Shown: positions 1 to 7,546, numbered from the stretch's first letter. The stretch is 8,701 nucleotides of DNA from an uncultured Paraburkholderia sp. (GCA_937917025.1 CALFSF010000077.1:1-8701), one strand, 5' to 3'. Made by a program: numbers and translations. Notes: generated by a model not told the origin, from the letters alone.

Positions 1-3000
1 GCCGTTGACCACTTGCGCGCGCGCCGCCACCTGCCACACGCCGCGGCGCAGCAGGACGAGCGCGCCCTGCCCGGCGCCGGCGCTCTCGAGGGCCGTGCGC
101 AACAGGGTCTCCACGAGCCGTGCCGGCACGATATCGCTCGCGAGCGCATTCGAAATCCGCAGCACGGCCTGAACATCCAGCTCCTGCAAACGGCTCGCGG
201 CCGGCGCGAGCGCGTCGGTCTCGAAGACCTCGGGGTGCGCCGCCTGCAAGCGCTGGGCTCTCGCCGTCGCGCCCCAGCGTTGCCACGCGCCGCGCGCGTG
301 GCGCAGCCAGGCTTGCGCGGGCACTTCCTCGTCGCGGGCTGCATGAAATCCCGCGGCAAGCTCGGCCGCCAGGGCTTCGATCTGCGTGAAGCCATGGCGT
401 CGCGCGTGCGACAGGGCTTTTGCATAGGCTTCGAAGGCCTCCAGCGACCGGCCTTCAGTGCGTGCCTGTTCGGCGCGCACCAGCTCGCGCCGTGCGACGA
501 AATTTTCGGGGCACGCCTCTGCCCATATATCGAGCTGGTCGGTGTGGCGCTTCAGTGCCGCCTCCTGCGACGGGTCGCGTCCGGTCACGGCCAGCAGCGC
601 GAGCGCGCCGTAAAAAGGCAGTTCGCCGCTTTCCGCGAACGAGCGCCCAAAATGCACGCATGCCTCGGCGCGCCGACGCGACTCGAGCGCGTCGGCGAGA
701 TCGCCGAAGAGAAACGCCGCTTGCAGGCGGTACACCCAATACGCGACGTCCACGAGCGTGACAGGTGCGCCTTCGTCGGGGGGCGGCGGCGGTTCTTCGT
801 CGCGGTCGGCTTCTCCGTCCTGAAGCCTCGTCACGAAAGCCCACTTGGCCAGATACGATCGCGTGACGAGACGGAAATTCGCCTCGCGTGCGATGGCCCG
901 TCCCTGCGCGACCCGTTCGCGCACGTCGCCGAGGAACTCGCCCGCGAACAGCATCCCGGTGACTTCGTTGCTCGGGCAGTACACGGCGAACGTGTGATCG
1001 CCGCTTTCCAGCGCGAAGTCGAACGCGCGGCGAATGTAGTCGCGCGCCGTTCTCGCGGGCAGCGTCCATGGCACGACGAAAGTTCCAAATACCATGTAGA
1101 CGCGTGCGCGATACCGCTTCAAGCCGCGCTCGTCGACCAGATGCAGCGCGAGTTTGCCGAACTCGAGCGACGCGGTGTAGTCGCCATAGCGCACACCGAA
1201 GATCTGGTGCATGCACGTATAGACGTTCGCGGACGCGTCCGAGTGACCGTGCTCGATGGCAAGGTTGACCGAGCGCAGCAGCATGAGGTCGACCAGGTTC
1301 TGGTCCGTGTACAGCGCCGGCGGGATGAGGTCGGCGAAGACATCGGTAATGGCGCGCCGCAGCGGGTCCGTCATGACCGGCAGCTCGCGCAGTCCGGCGA
1401 TACCGTGCCGGTCGAGCCAGCCGCGCAGGCGCACATACTCGCGGTCCACATCGGCATCGTCGGGATGCATCGGCACGTCGATCCCGGCCTTGCGTAAAAA
1501 CGCGAGCCCCACGCCCAGCGCGAGGTCGAATCGCCCGAGGGTCGTGTACAGCGCCGCGCGCAGGCGGGCAAGGTCGGCGCCGAAGATGCCTTCGCCCGCC
1601 TCGACCTGCAGCGCCGATAGCCGCGCCTCGGCGGTCTCCAGCGCGCCCGTCATGAACTCGGCCTCGCCGCACAGTTTGCGGGCCGTCAGGCCGTCCTCGC
1701 TGGTGTCGTGTTCGCCGAGAAAGTCGAGCGCGGCGCGGAAAAATCCGAGCGCGGAATGGTGCGCGGTCGCCGCCTTGGCCTCGCGGCCGGCGTCCAGGTT
1801 GAGTCGCGCGAAGACGCGGCGCTCGTCGCGATCCTCGACTGCCGGCCGCGCAAGATTGACCTGCGCGGCCAGCGCGAACGCGTCGGCATGCACGATGTCG
1901 CCCTTCAGCTGGCGACGGGCGATCTGCAAATGCAGCGGCGCGCGCGCCGCGATCGGAATCGACGCGTAGGTCGCCTCGCGAATGCGGTCGTGCCAGAAAA
2001 CCCAGTCGTCGCCCTCGCGATAGACACTGCCGGCCTTGAGCGCGGGCTGCAGGTTCTGCGTCGCCTCGATCCCGGATATCCCGGCGGCCACGGCAAGCGC
2101 CTGCGTCGAGGCGCGCTGGCCGAGGCACGCGAGCAGGCGCAGCATGACCTGCGCGGCGTCCGGCAACTGTTCGAGCTTGCGCCCCAGCAACTCGATGACA
2201 TTGTCGATGCCGCGTTGCGCCGCCATGCGCTCCAGGCTCCAGCGCCAGGCGGCGGCGTCCGCGTCGTACTGGAGCAGGCCGTCGTCGGCGAGCAGGCGCA
2301 GCAGATGGCGCGCGAAAAAAGGATTGCGCCCGGTTTTGCGTCCGATCATCTCGGCGAGCGGACGCAGCGAATCCGCGTCCTGATGCAGCGCACGCGCGAT
2401 CAGATCGCACAGCGCATGCTCGTTCAGCGGACCCAGTTCCATGCACAGGGTGGCGGGTACGTCGGCCAGCCGGCCGGCGCGCAGCGGATGGTCCGTACCG
2501 ACCTCATTCTCCCGGAACGCACCGACCAGCAGCAGGGGCGCATCCTTGTGGTGATGCAACAGCCGCTCGAGTACCTGCAAGGTACCGACGTCAGCCCACT
2601 GCAGGTCGTCGAGCACAAGCACGAGCGGGCGCGAGCTCGTCGCGAAGCACGCGATCAGCCGCGCGATCCCCTGAAGAACGCGCTCGCGCTCGAAGGCAGG
2701 CGCCGCGTCCGGCACCTCGGGCACCTCCGGCTGGGGACCGAGAACGAGCGTGAGCGTGGGCAGGAGCGCGGCCAGTGTGCGGCCGACGGGCGCCGTCGCC
2801 GCTCTGACGCGCTCGTGCCAGATCGCGAACGCCTCGTCCGGACAGCCGAGCACGAACCGCAGCAACTGGTCCAACGCCTGCCCGAGGATCGCATAGGGCT
2901 TCGCGCGGTGACCTTCCTCGCTTTTGCTGACGGCCAGCAACGGCGCATCGAGGCGCTGCATACGCGCGACGGCCTCCTGTAGCAGCGTCGACTTGCCGAT

Positions 3001-3981
3001 GCCGGCACTACCCGATATCCACGCAACGCGTGCCTGCCCACTGGCGGCGACCGCACGATACTGCGCGAGCAGCGCGTCGAGTTCGTCCTCGCGGCCGAGA
3101 ACGCAATCGGCCTGCTGAATGCGTTGCAGCGCCGCATGGGTGTCCAGCGCGAACGGCGGAATGTGGCCATGCCGCCGGTACAACGCTTCGCATCGATGCA
3201 GATCGGCGAGCAGCCCGGCGGCGTCGGCGTAGCGCTGCTCAGGCGCCTTCTGGAGCAGTTTCATGATCACGAGCGAAATCTGGGCCGGCACGTTTTCGGC
3301 GATCTCGCCCGGCGGACGCGGCCGGTGCGTGGCGTGGGCATGCACGCGCGCGGCGGTATCGGTGGCGTCGAAGGGCGGCACGCCGGTCAGCAGCTGGTAA
3401 AAGATGCAGCCGAGCGAATAGAGGTCGGCGCGCCCGTCGATCCGCACGTTCATGCGAGCGCCGAGTTCGGGCGCCATGTAGACGAAGCTGCCGTCGTTCC
3501 ATTCGAGTTCGGAGTCGGGCAAACCGGAGGCGGTCTCGCCAGGACGGGTGGCAAAGCCGAATCCCGTGAGGAATGCCTGACCTTCATCGTTCAGGAGAAA
3601 TCGGGACGGCGTGAGCGCGCGATGCACGAGGCCAGCCGCATGCATCGCACTCACGGCAGTGGCGAGGCCGATCGCGAGCTTGAGAAATACCTCCGGCCCT
3701 TTCTGCCGCGCGCCGCCGCAGCGCAGCGGCTCTCCGCCCGGGTCAGCGAGTACGAGCAAGGCCCCGTCGCCATGCGGCACGAGCGCTTGCGGAACGGCAG
3801 ACCATCCGTCGTGCAATACCGCGCGAAGCGCGTATTCGCGCTGCAACGCCGTCAGCGCGGCCAGTGTGCCGTTGCCGCGACCGGCGACGAGGACAGACGG
3901 CGCGTCCGCGGCAATGGCACGCTGCAGACGCGGCGTGCCATTGCACAGTTCGATAAAGCTTCGGGTCGAGATTTCGATCAT
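1..3981 (-). CDS. Multidomain sensor: Ser/Thr kinase-like / AAA ATPase / GAF (histidine kinase part off-window), partial
   Basis: This frame is open for 1327 codons from ATG 3981 to the left edge, so the C-terminus is missing. Residues 1-~290 are a protein-kinase-like domain, with the HRD position at 120-122, GFG at 140-142, APE at 170-172 and DLYSLG at 186-191. An AAA_16/STAND-type ATPase follows, with Walker A GSAGIGKS (324-331, Lys330) and Walker B LVLVLDD (453-459). A long helical TPR-like region (~700-1260) contains a five-proline linker near 1065. A GAF domain starts near 1267. This order is that of the large 'trifunctional Ser/Thr kinase/ATP-binding/sensor histidine kinase' proteins, so a histidine kinase domain is expected beyond the edge. 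The kinase-like domain looks inactive: HRD reads HRA, the Mg-binding Asn is Arg127, and DFG reads GFG (GFG appears usual in this family). The frame stays open upstream, with ATGs at 4110 and 4179. I chose 3981 because third-position GC drops upstream of it, although its Shine-Dalgarno is poor. Probably cytoplasmic; its signal is unknown. Confidence 0.9.
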   Translation of the reverse strand, partial: MIEISTRSFIELCNGTPRLQRAIAADAPSVLVAGRGNGTLAALTALQREYALRAVLHDGWSAVPQALVPHGDGALLVLADPGGEPLRCGGARQKGPEVFLKLAIGLATAVSAMHAAGLVHRALTPSRFLLNDEGQAFLTGFGFATRPGETASGLPDSELEWNDGSFVYMAPELGARMNVRIDGRADLYSLGCIFYQLLTGVPPFDATDTAARVHAHATHRPRPPGEIAENVPAQISLVIMKLLQKAPEQRYADAAGLLADLHRCEALYRRHGHIPPFALDTHAALQRIQQADCVLGREDELDALLAQYRAVAASGQARVAWISGSAGIGKSTLLQEAVARMQRLDAPLLAVSKSEEGHRAKPYAILGQALDQLLRFVLGCPDEAFAIWHERVRAATAPVGRTLAALLPTLTLVLGPQPEVPEVPDAAPAFERERVLQGIARLIACFATSSRPLVLVLDDLQWADVGTLQVLERLLHHHKDAPLLLVGAFRENEVGTDHPLRAGRLADVPATLCMELGPLNEHALCDLIARALHQDADSLRPLAEMIGRKTGRNPFFARHLLRLLADDGLLQYDADAAAWRWSLERMAAQRGIDNVIELLGRKLEQLPDAAQVMLRLLACLGQRASTQALAVAAGISGIEATQNLQPALKAGSVYREGDDWVFWHDRIREATYASIPIAARAPLHLQIARRQLKGDIVHADAFALAAQVNLARPAVEDRDERRVFARLNLDAGREAKAATAHHSALGFFRAALDFLGEHDTSEDGLTARKLCGEAEFMTGALETAEARLSALQVEAGEGIFGADLARLRAALYTTLGRFDLALGVGLAFLRKAGIDVPMHPDDADVDREYVRLRGWLDRHGIAGLRELPVMTDPLRRAITDVFADLIPPALYTDQNLVDLMLLRSVNLAIEHGHSDASANVYTCMHQIFGVRYGDYTASLEFGKLALHLVDERGLKRYRARVYMVFGTFVVPWTLPARTARDYIRRAFDFALESGDHTFAVYCPSNEVTGMLFAGEFLGDVRERVAQGRAIAREANFRLVTRSYLAKWAFVTRLQDGEADRDEEPPPPPDEGAPVTLVDVAYWVYRLQAAFLFGDLADALESRRRAEACVHFGRSFAESGELPFYGALALLAVTGRDPSQEAALKRHTDQLDIWAEACPENFVARRELVRAEQARTEGRSLEAFEAYAKALSHARRHGFTQIEALAAELAAGFHAARDEEVPAQAWLRHARGAWQRWGATARAQRLQAAHPEVFETDALAPAASRLQELDVQAVLRISNALASDIVPARLVETLLRTALESAGAGQGALVLLRRGVWQVAARAQVVNG

Positions 3982-4135
3982 GCTAACGAACGCGATATAA
4001 ACGCGGCGACGGGCGTGGAAATCAATGCGCTGGCCACGATATGGCGCGGCACGCTGCGCTAAGACTACCCACGCATGGGGTTCAGGGGACCAGCAAAACC
4101 GTGACGGCATGAAAGCGTGCTCCCCATTGCGCGAT

Positions 4136-4155
4136 TTCAAGGCGGCCTTCAAGGC
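4136..4155. repeat. 8-bp direct repeat TTCAAGGC x2
   Basis: TTCAAGGC occurs at 4136-4143 and again at 4148-4155, separated by GGCC, giving a 12-bp period. The second copy overlaps a short inverted repeat, GCCTT-c-AAGGC (4145-4155). It lies between the rightward promoter and the kinase-like gene, so it could bind a regulator of the leftward transcript. Copies this short can arise by chance. Confidence 0.3.
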
Positions 4156-4174
4156 TAAAGGACTGCGTCGAAGC

Positions 4175-4216
4175 ACCATCGATGGTCGCGCCCCTCAGGT
4201 CTTGCCATCAGGATGG
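4175..4216. promoter_or_regulatory. Paired inverted repeats with CCATC/GATGG half-sites (candidate operator)
   Basis: A perfect 12-bp palindrome ACCATC-GATGGT lies at 4175-4186. A second inverted repeat with the same half-sites, CCATC-AG-GATGG, lies at 4205-4216. Their centres (4180.5 and 4210.5) are exactly 30 bp apart, close to three helical turns, so bound dimers would sit on the same DNA face. The second repeat overlaps the -35 element and spacer of the rightward promoter, a position typical of repressor sites. ACCATCGAT also recurs at codons 2-4 of the small gene (4306-4314). That the repeats form an operator is inference. Confidence 0.35.
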
Positions 4217-4230
4217 TCTGCGACTATTAT
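4202..4230 (+). promoter_or_regulatory. Sigma-70-type promoter of the small-protein gene
   Basis: TTGCCA at 4202-4207 (5 of 6 to the -35 consensus) is followed by a 17-bp spacer and TATTAT at 4225-4230 (5 of 6 to the -10 consensus). Transcription would start near 4237, giving a 5' leader of about 66 nt before ATG 4303. The surrounding sequence is AT-rich compared with the rest of the window. This is the best promoter match I found. Its spacer and -35 lie within one of the inverted repeats. Confidence 0.55.
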
Positions 4231-4255
4231 GGACCAAACGATCCACAATAAACAA
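4226..4255 (-). promoter_or_regulatory. Possible leftward promoter for the kinase-like gene
   Basis: On the minus strand, TTGTTT (4255-4250) is followed by an 18-bp spacer and CATAAT (4231-4226). The -10 matches 5 of 6, but the -35 matches only in TTG. The -10 occupies nearly the same bases as the rightward -10, so the two promoters would compete for polymerase. If used, it gives a leader of about 240 nt to ATG 3981, or about 105 nt to ATG 4110, which has a GGGAG sequence upstream. Confidence 0.22.
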
Positions 4256-4302
4256 TTACCACCTGCCAACTGCCACTGTCGAGCTAACCACGGGGATAAC
4301 CA

Positions 4303-4638
4303 ATGACCATCGATTTCTCAAACCTGAACACGTCAGCCAGTGCAGGCGTTTCGACTAGCGGAAATTCCGCATCGGCCGGCGCGGGCAATAAAAGCAAGCC
4401 GTCGTTCCAGTCGCTTCTCGCTGAGCTCACCGATTACGTGAATGGGACGCCGGGCGAGCGAATGGAAAAAATGATTCTTGCCAGGCTCGGCGTGACTGAA
4501 GCGCAATTGAAAAACATGCCGCCTGAAGAGCGGGAGAAGATTATGGAAAAGGTCCGCGAAATGCTGAAAAAGGAAATGGAAGCGCAGCGTCAGATCCAGC
4601 AGAAGGCTTCCGGCGTGCAAACCAGTACCCCGGTCTAA
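4303..4638 (+). CDS. Small uncharacterised protein, disordered N-terminus and helical C-terminus
   Basis: The 111-residue protein starts at ATG 4303, six nt after GGGGA (4292-4296), a good ribosome binding site. Residues 1-33 are rich in Ser, Ala, Gly and Asn and probably disordered. Residues 34-46 look helical. TPGERM (49-54) is followed by LGVTEAQLKNMPPEER (62-77) and a highly charged Lys/Glu helix to about 101, possibly a coiled coil. There is no signal peptide, membrane segment or cysteine. I recall short proteobacterial hypothetical proteins sharing a pattern like TPxERM, then LGxTEExLxxMxPEER, but know no function for them. The gene has its own promoter and is divergent from the kinase-like gene, so co-regulation is possible but unproven. 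It uses more A-ending codons (AAA, GAA) than its neighbours. The reading frame and start are well supported; the function is unknown. Confidence 0.85.
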   Translation: MTIDFSNLNTSASAGVSTSGNSASAGAGNKSKPSFQSLLAELTDYVNGTPGERMEKMILARLGVTEAQLKNMPPEEREKIMEKVREMLKKEMEAQRQIQQKASGVQTSTPV

Positions 4639-4664
4639 GGCGCCGTCTTACCGCTCAATCAATC

Positions 4665-4699
4665 CGGGCCGCTGCTCCGCTGCCTGCGCGAGCGGCCCG
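4665..4699 (+). terminator. GC-rich hairpin after the small gene
   Basis: CGGGCCGCT (4665-4673) pairs perfectly with AGCGGCCCG (4691-4699), a 9-bp stem around a 17-nt loop, starting 26 nt after the stop codon. No T-run follows (TTCAAAACG), so it is not a classical intrinsic terminator. It may act with Rho, protect the transcript end, or be a weak terminator. It lies between convergent genes and could affect either strand. Confidence 0.35.
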
Positions 4700-4861
4700 T
4701 TCAAAACGCGCGTTGTAGCATGCGTCGCTAGACCGGCCGTGGCCGCTACCCTCCTCTAACGCGAAACCACCGCGTCTTGATGAGCGGGAATGTCCATGCA
4801 GGTATCCTCTTTTCAAAGGTTGCTGGCCTCGGCGCGCACGGCCGCGCCCGGACAATCTCAC

Positions 4862-5641
4862 TTACCGAGCGGCTCGCGCGGCGGCAATGATCACATCGGC
4901 GACGGCCTTGGGCTGGCTCACCATCGCGACGTGACTCGCGTTGACTTTCGTCACGTGCGCGCCGATGTTCGTGGCCATGGTCAGCTCCAGGTTCGGGTCG
5001 ATCATCCGGTCCTGCCCGGCAACCACGAAGTAGGACGGTTTATCGTGCCACGCTGCTTTCGTCACCTTGTCGCTGATGCATCCTGAAGCCCACGGCCCCT
5101 GCGTCGCCGCGATCACGCGTTTTTGCGGCAGCGGCAGATCCTGGGCGAAATCGTCGAGCACCGCTTGAGTCGAGAGCGTCAGATAGCCGGCTGCATCCTT
5201 GTGCAACTCGCTTGCCCAGACGGGTGCCGGCATGCCCTTCGTCACGTCGTCGATGGACTGCCCGCTGTCGGGCGCGAAAGCCGCTACATAGACGAGGCTC
5301 TTGACCTTGCTATCGTTGCCAGCCTCGCTGATTACGACGCCGCCCCATGAATGACCGACCAGAACGACCGGACCTGTCTGTTGGTCTATCACGCGTTTCG
5401 TCGCGGAAACATCGTCAGCCAGCGAGCTCAGCGGATTCTGGACCGCGACCACATGGAGTCCGCGCGCTTCGAGTAGCGGAATCACTTTTTCCCAGCTGGA
5501 GCCGTCGGCGAACGCGCCATGCACCAGCACGACGTTTTTGCCCTTCAGGTCCTGAAGCGGCGCGGCATGCGAAGCCTGCACCGTGAACAAACCGCCGAGC
5601 AGCAGCGCGGAGCCGAGGAATTTCGTGAGAAGTCTGGTCAT
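4862..5641 (-). CDS. Exported alpha/beta hydrolase
   Basis: This is a 259-residue alpha/beta-fold hydrolase, probably an esterase or amidase of unknown substrate. The N-terminus has a Sec-type signal peptide: positive MTRLLTK, a Leu/Gly-rich core and an ASHA-AP cleavage site near residue 26, so the mature enzyme should be periplasmic or secreted. HG at 41-42 is the likely oxyanion-hole motif. GHSWGG (96-101) is the nucleophile elbow with Ser98. Asp211 (GQDRM) and His237 (NASHVAMVSQP) complete the triad. Length and motifs resemble the HGAFADGSSW-type hydrolases. The frame stays open to an ATG at 5731, but starting there would bury the signal peptide behind 30 residues and has no good Shine-Dalgarno. 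ATG 5641 has a modest GGAT upstream. The gene lies 292 bp downstream of the M81 gene on the same strand and may be a separate unit. I see no convincing promoter directly upstream. Confidence 0.88.
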   Translation of the reverse strand: MTRLLTKFLGSALLLGGLFTVQASHAAPLQDLKGKNVVLVHGAFADGSSWEKVIPLLEARGLHVVAVQNPLSSLADDVSATKRVIDQQTGPVVLVGHSWGGVVISEAGNDSKVKSLVYVAAFAPDSGQSIDDVTKGMPAPVWASELHKDAAGYLTLSTQAVLDDFAQDLPLPQKRVIAATQGPWASGCISDKVTKAAWHDKPSYFVVAGQDRMIDPNLELTMATNIGAHVTKVNASHVAMVSQPKAVADVIIAAARAAR

Positions 5642-5853
5642 TGATCTATCCGGCAGAATGGAAATAGCGTTGAATTGAGCACGCATATGACAACGCAACT
5701 CAAAGGTCGGGGATTCAGGCGAAACAGGCATTCAAGGCATGCAAGCCGTCGTGTCGCCTGAGCCAAACGCAGTGTTGCGAATCAACCTTGCGTGCAGGCA
5801 TTTGAACCTCCCGACGTATCTGGAATGTTTCGCGGAGCCCGCCCAATGCAAGC

Positions 5854-5882
5854 GTGTTTATCCAGACACGGCATGGATACAC
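5854..5882. repeat. Inverted repeat GTG-tt-TATCCA / TGGATA-CAC
   Basis: TATCCA (5859-5864) and TGGATA (5874-5879) form a 6-bp inverted repeat around a 9-nt loop. It extends by GTG (5854-5856) with CAC (5880-5882) across a two-base bulge. TATCC recurs at 5895-5899. It lies in the 292-bp gap after the M81 stop codon and before the hydrolase. It could be a transcript-end hairpin or a regulator site, but there is no T-run to make it an intrinsic terminator. Confidence 0.3.
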
Positions 5883-5933
5883 TGCGATACAAATATCCAC
5901 CCCTGCCGACGCTAGAGCAAAGCCGCGACCGGG

Positions 5934-7442
5934 TCAGCTGGATACCGTGTTGAACGCACTGAACGGTGCTCCCAGCGGCCGCACGCGGATATCCGGATCG
6001 AGGCGCTCCCACGGAAGATCGGCCGGATCGGCGGCCATCGGGCCTGGCGCTTTTGCGATGAGAATCGCCTCTGCGATGGCCTCGAAATCGGCACGAAAGT
6101 GAACCGAACTCTTGTTCACGAGAATCTTCATCCGCTCGGGTTCGATACCCGCCACGCGGAACAGGTTGCGGTCGAACACCTGCATCTTGACCGAGCTCAC
6201 CGCGATCCTGACGCCTTCAATCCGCAAACAGGCGACGGGCCCGAGCTCGCCTTGCATGCCGTTGAGCATCGGGCCATCGAAGCGGAAGCGCCCATCCGAC
6301 AGGTGTTCGACTTCGAACACGGCTGCAAGCGGCGCATCGCCTTGCACCCCGGAGCGGCCGCCGAGCGCCAGGGAAATGCGCGCCCCTACACCCGCGCGAT
6401 GCGCCGCGGCCGCGGCTTGCGCATCCCAGATCACACCCACTGCCGCGTCGGTCGCACCGTTGCGCAACAACGCCCGTACCAGTCCCATCGTGTTCGAATC
6501 ACCGCCAACGCCCGGATTGTCCTGCGTGTCCGCGATGATGACGGGCCGCGTCGCCGCCGCGCTCAGCCGGATCGCTTCGAGCGCCGCTTCGTCGGGAGTC
6601 AGGAAAGGCACGTCCCAGCGCGACTCCTCGCCGACGATCTTCGAGAACAATGCGTCGGCGGTCCGCTCCGCGACATCTTCGTCGAACGAATAGGCCCAGA
6701 CCGTCGGACCGCACTCCGGGAAATCCGCCGCCGGAAACCCCGGTGCAAATGACACGGACACGACCGGCCGCTCTTCGAGGTCGGCCAGCAACCGGTACAT
6801 CTCACGTGCGGGCTCGACCAGCGTACACATGCCGTTCACCGGGATGAGGAACGGCACGCGACGAATCGCACGGTGCAACGGGCGCTTCTCCCACATCAGG
6901 TCTTCGAGAATCCATGCGGCACGTGCGCCGGTTTCGGCCATGTCGACGTGGGGATAGGTACGGTAGGCGACGAGCGCACTCGCATGCGAGAACATCCGCG
7001 CGGTGACGTTGGCATGAAGATCCAGCGAAACGACAACCGGCATCCGGTCACCGACGATCCGGCGCACGCGCTCGAGAAGTTCGCCCTCCCCATCGTCGTG
7101 CTGCTCGGTCACCATCGCCCCGTGCAGGTCGAGATAAATCGCATCGAAACCGCCTTTCTCGACAGCGGCGACGATCTCGCCGCCGATACGCTCGAACGCA
7201 TCCGTCGTGACGTGTGCCGATGCGCTGGCGCCCGCCCAGATCACTGGTTTCAGTTCACGCCCGTTCGCTTCCATGACCTTGATGAAGCCGCCGATCGGGA
7301 CGTTGACGTCGCGAAGCCCGAGCACGTCCGCGCCGCGCACCATCGGCGGAAAGCCCTCGCCCTGAACGAAACTCGACCAGCACGCCTTCGTGGGCGCGAA
7401 GGTATTGGTTTCATGCTGGAAACCCGCTATCAGGATTTTCAT
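5934..7442 (-). CDS. M81 (MlrC-like) family metallopeptidase
   Basis: This 502-residue protein has the two-domain layout of the M81 family, whose founding member MlrC is a zinc enzyme that cleaves linear microcystin peptides. The N-terminal DUF1485-type domain (~1-290) shows FQHETNTF (8-15), DLHGAM (105-110), DLHANV (141-146) and YPHVD (163-167). Asp105/His107, Asp141/His143 and His165 are likely metal ligands, all intact. The C-terminal MlrC_C-type domain (~300-485) has DTQDNPGVGGDSN (305-317) and KSSVHFR (444-450). There is no signal peptide, so it should be cytoplasmic. ATG 7442 is chosen because GAGGTG lies six nt upstream and MKILIAGFQHETN is the usual start; an in-frame GTG at 7466 would add eight residues and use up the ribosome site. 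Most family members, including this one, have no known substrate. It follows the transporter by 104 bp and is probably co-transcribed with it. Confidence 0.93.
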   Translation of the reverse strand: MKILIAGFQHETNTFAPTKACWSSFVQGEGFPPMVRGADVLGLRDVNVPIGGFIKVMEANGRELKPVIWAGASASAHVTTDAFERIGGEIVAAVEKGGFDAIYLDLHGAMVTEQHDDGEGELLERVRRIVGDRMPVVVSLDLHANVTARMFSHASALVAYRTYPHVDMAETGARAAWILEDLMWEKRPLHRAIRRVPFLIPVNGMCTLVEPAREMYRLLADLEERPVVSVSFAPGFPAADFPECGPTVWAYSFDEDVAERTADALFSKIVGEESRWDVPFLTPDEAALEAIRLSAAATRPVIIADTQDNPGVGGDSNTMGLVRALLRNGATDAAVGVIWDAQAAAAAHRAGVGARISLALGGRSGVQGDAPLAAVFEVEHLSDGRFRFDGPMLNGMQGELGPVACLRIEGVRIAVSSVKMQVFDRNLFRVAGIEPERMKILVNKSSVHFRADFEAIAEAILIAKAPGPMAADPADLPWERLDPDIRVRPLGAPFSAFNTVSS

Positions 7443-7448
7443 GTGTTT

Positions 7449-7454
7449 CACCTC
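7449..7454 (-). promoter_or_regulatory. Strong ribosome binding site of the M81 gene
   Basis: On the minus strand GAGGTG lies six nt before ATG 7442. This is the best-placed Shine-Dalgarno in the window and decides the start codon against the upstream in-frame GTG at 7466. Confidence 0.75.
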
Positions 7455-7546
7455 ATTGTCAAACACGCCGTGATACAGCGATTAAATATTTCGGATGCCT
7501 ATTCTTTTCATCGAATCAAAGACCCCGAATGCCGGTTAGACGGGCA

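Larger units (their letters stand above)
3982..4302. other. Divergent intergenic control region
   Basis: This 321-bp gap separates the giant kinase-like gene (leftwards) from the small-protein gene (rightwards) and is visibly less GC-rich than the flanking genes. It holds a rightward promoter, a possible leftward promoter overlapping it, two related inverted repeats and one direct repeat, all listed separately. A second weak leftward promoter candidate is TTGATT (4025-4020), 18 bp, TTTATA (4001-3996). It would put transcription only about 8 nt before ATG 3981. Minus-strand codons in 3982-4179 are open in the kinase frame but lack that gene's third-position GC bias, so I treat this part as non-coding. 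Confidence 0.6.

Noticed and set aside
455..2446. A 663-codon minus-strand open frame inside the giant sensor gene
   Set aside because: It is a shadow frame on the same strand, rich in Arg/Ala and without recognisable motifs. The overlapping frame gives Walker A, Walker B, TPR-like and GAF sequence without a break.
1..3981. Sensor gene as part of a TOMM/peptide-modification cluster or a defence system
   Set aside because: Multidomain kinase/ATPase proteins can occur in such settings, but no cyclodehydratase, precursor peptide, nuclease or other effector is visible in this window.
13..4062. Long plus-strand open frames (13-1497, 1708-2982, 3124-4062) opposite the sensor gene
   Set aside because: High third-position GC on the minus strand removes stop codons from the opposite strand. 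The products are Arg/His/Gln-rich, without domains or good ribosome sites.
4639..4861. Possible small genes in the convergent spacer
   Set aside because: The frames here (e.g. minus 4655-4861) lack a Shine-Dalgarno and motif. Beyond the 4665-4699 hairpin I see nothing supported.
5715..5900. Small minus-strand frame in the gap between the M81 and hydrolase genes
   Set aside because: No ribosome binding site, no recognisable motif and no codon bias like the neighbours; treated as non-coding.
6099..6752. Plus-strand open frames opposite the M81 gene
   Set aside because: Their composition is that of antisense shadows, and the minus strand carries an intact M81 protein over the same bases.
7505..7546. 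Possible terminator hairpin after the transporter gene
   Set aside because: Only 3-4 bp stems can be drawn and there is no proper T-run, so read-through into the M81 gene is more likely.
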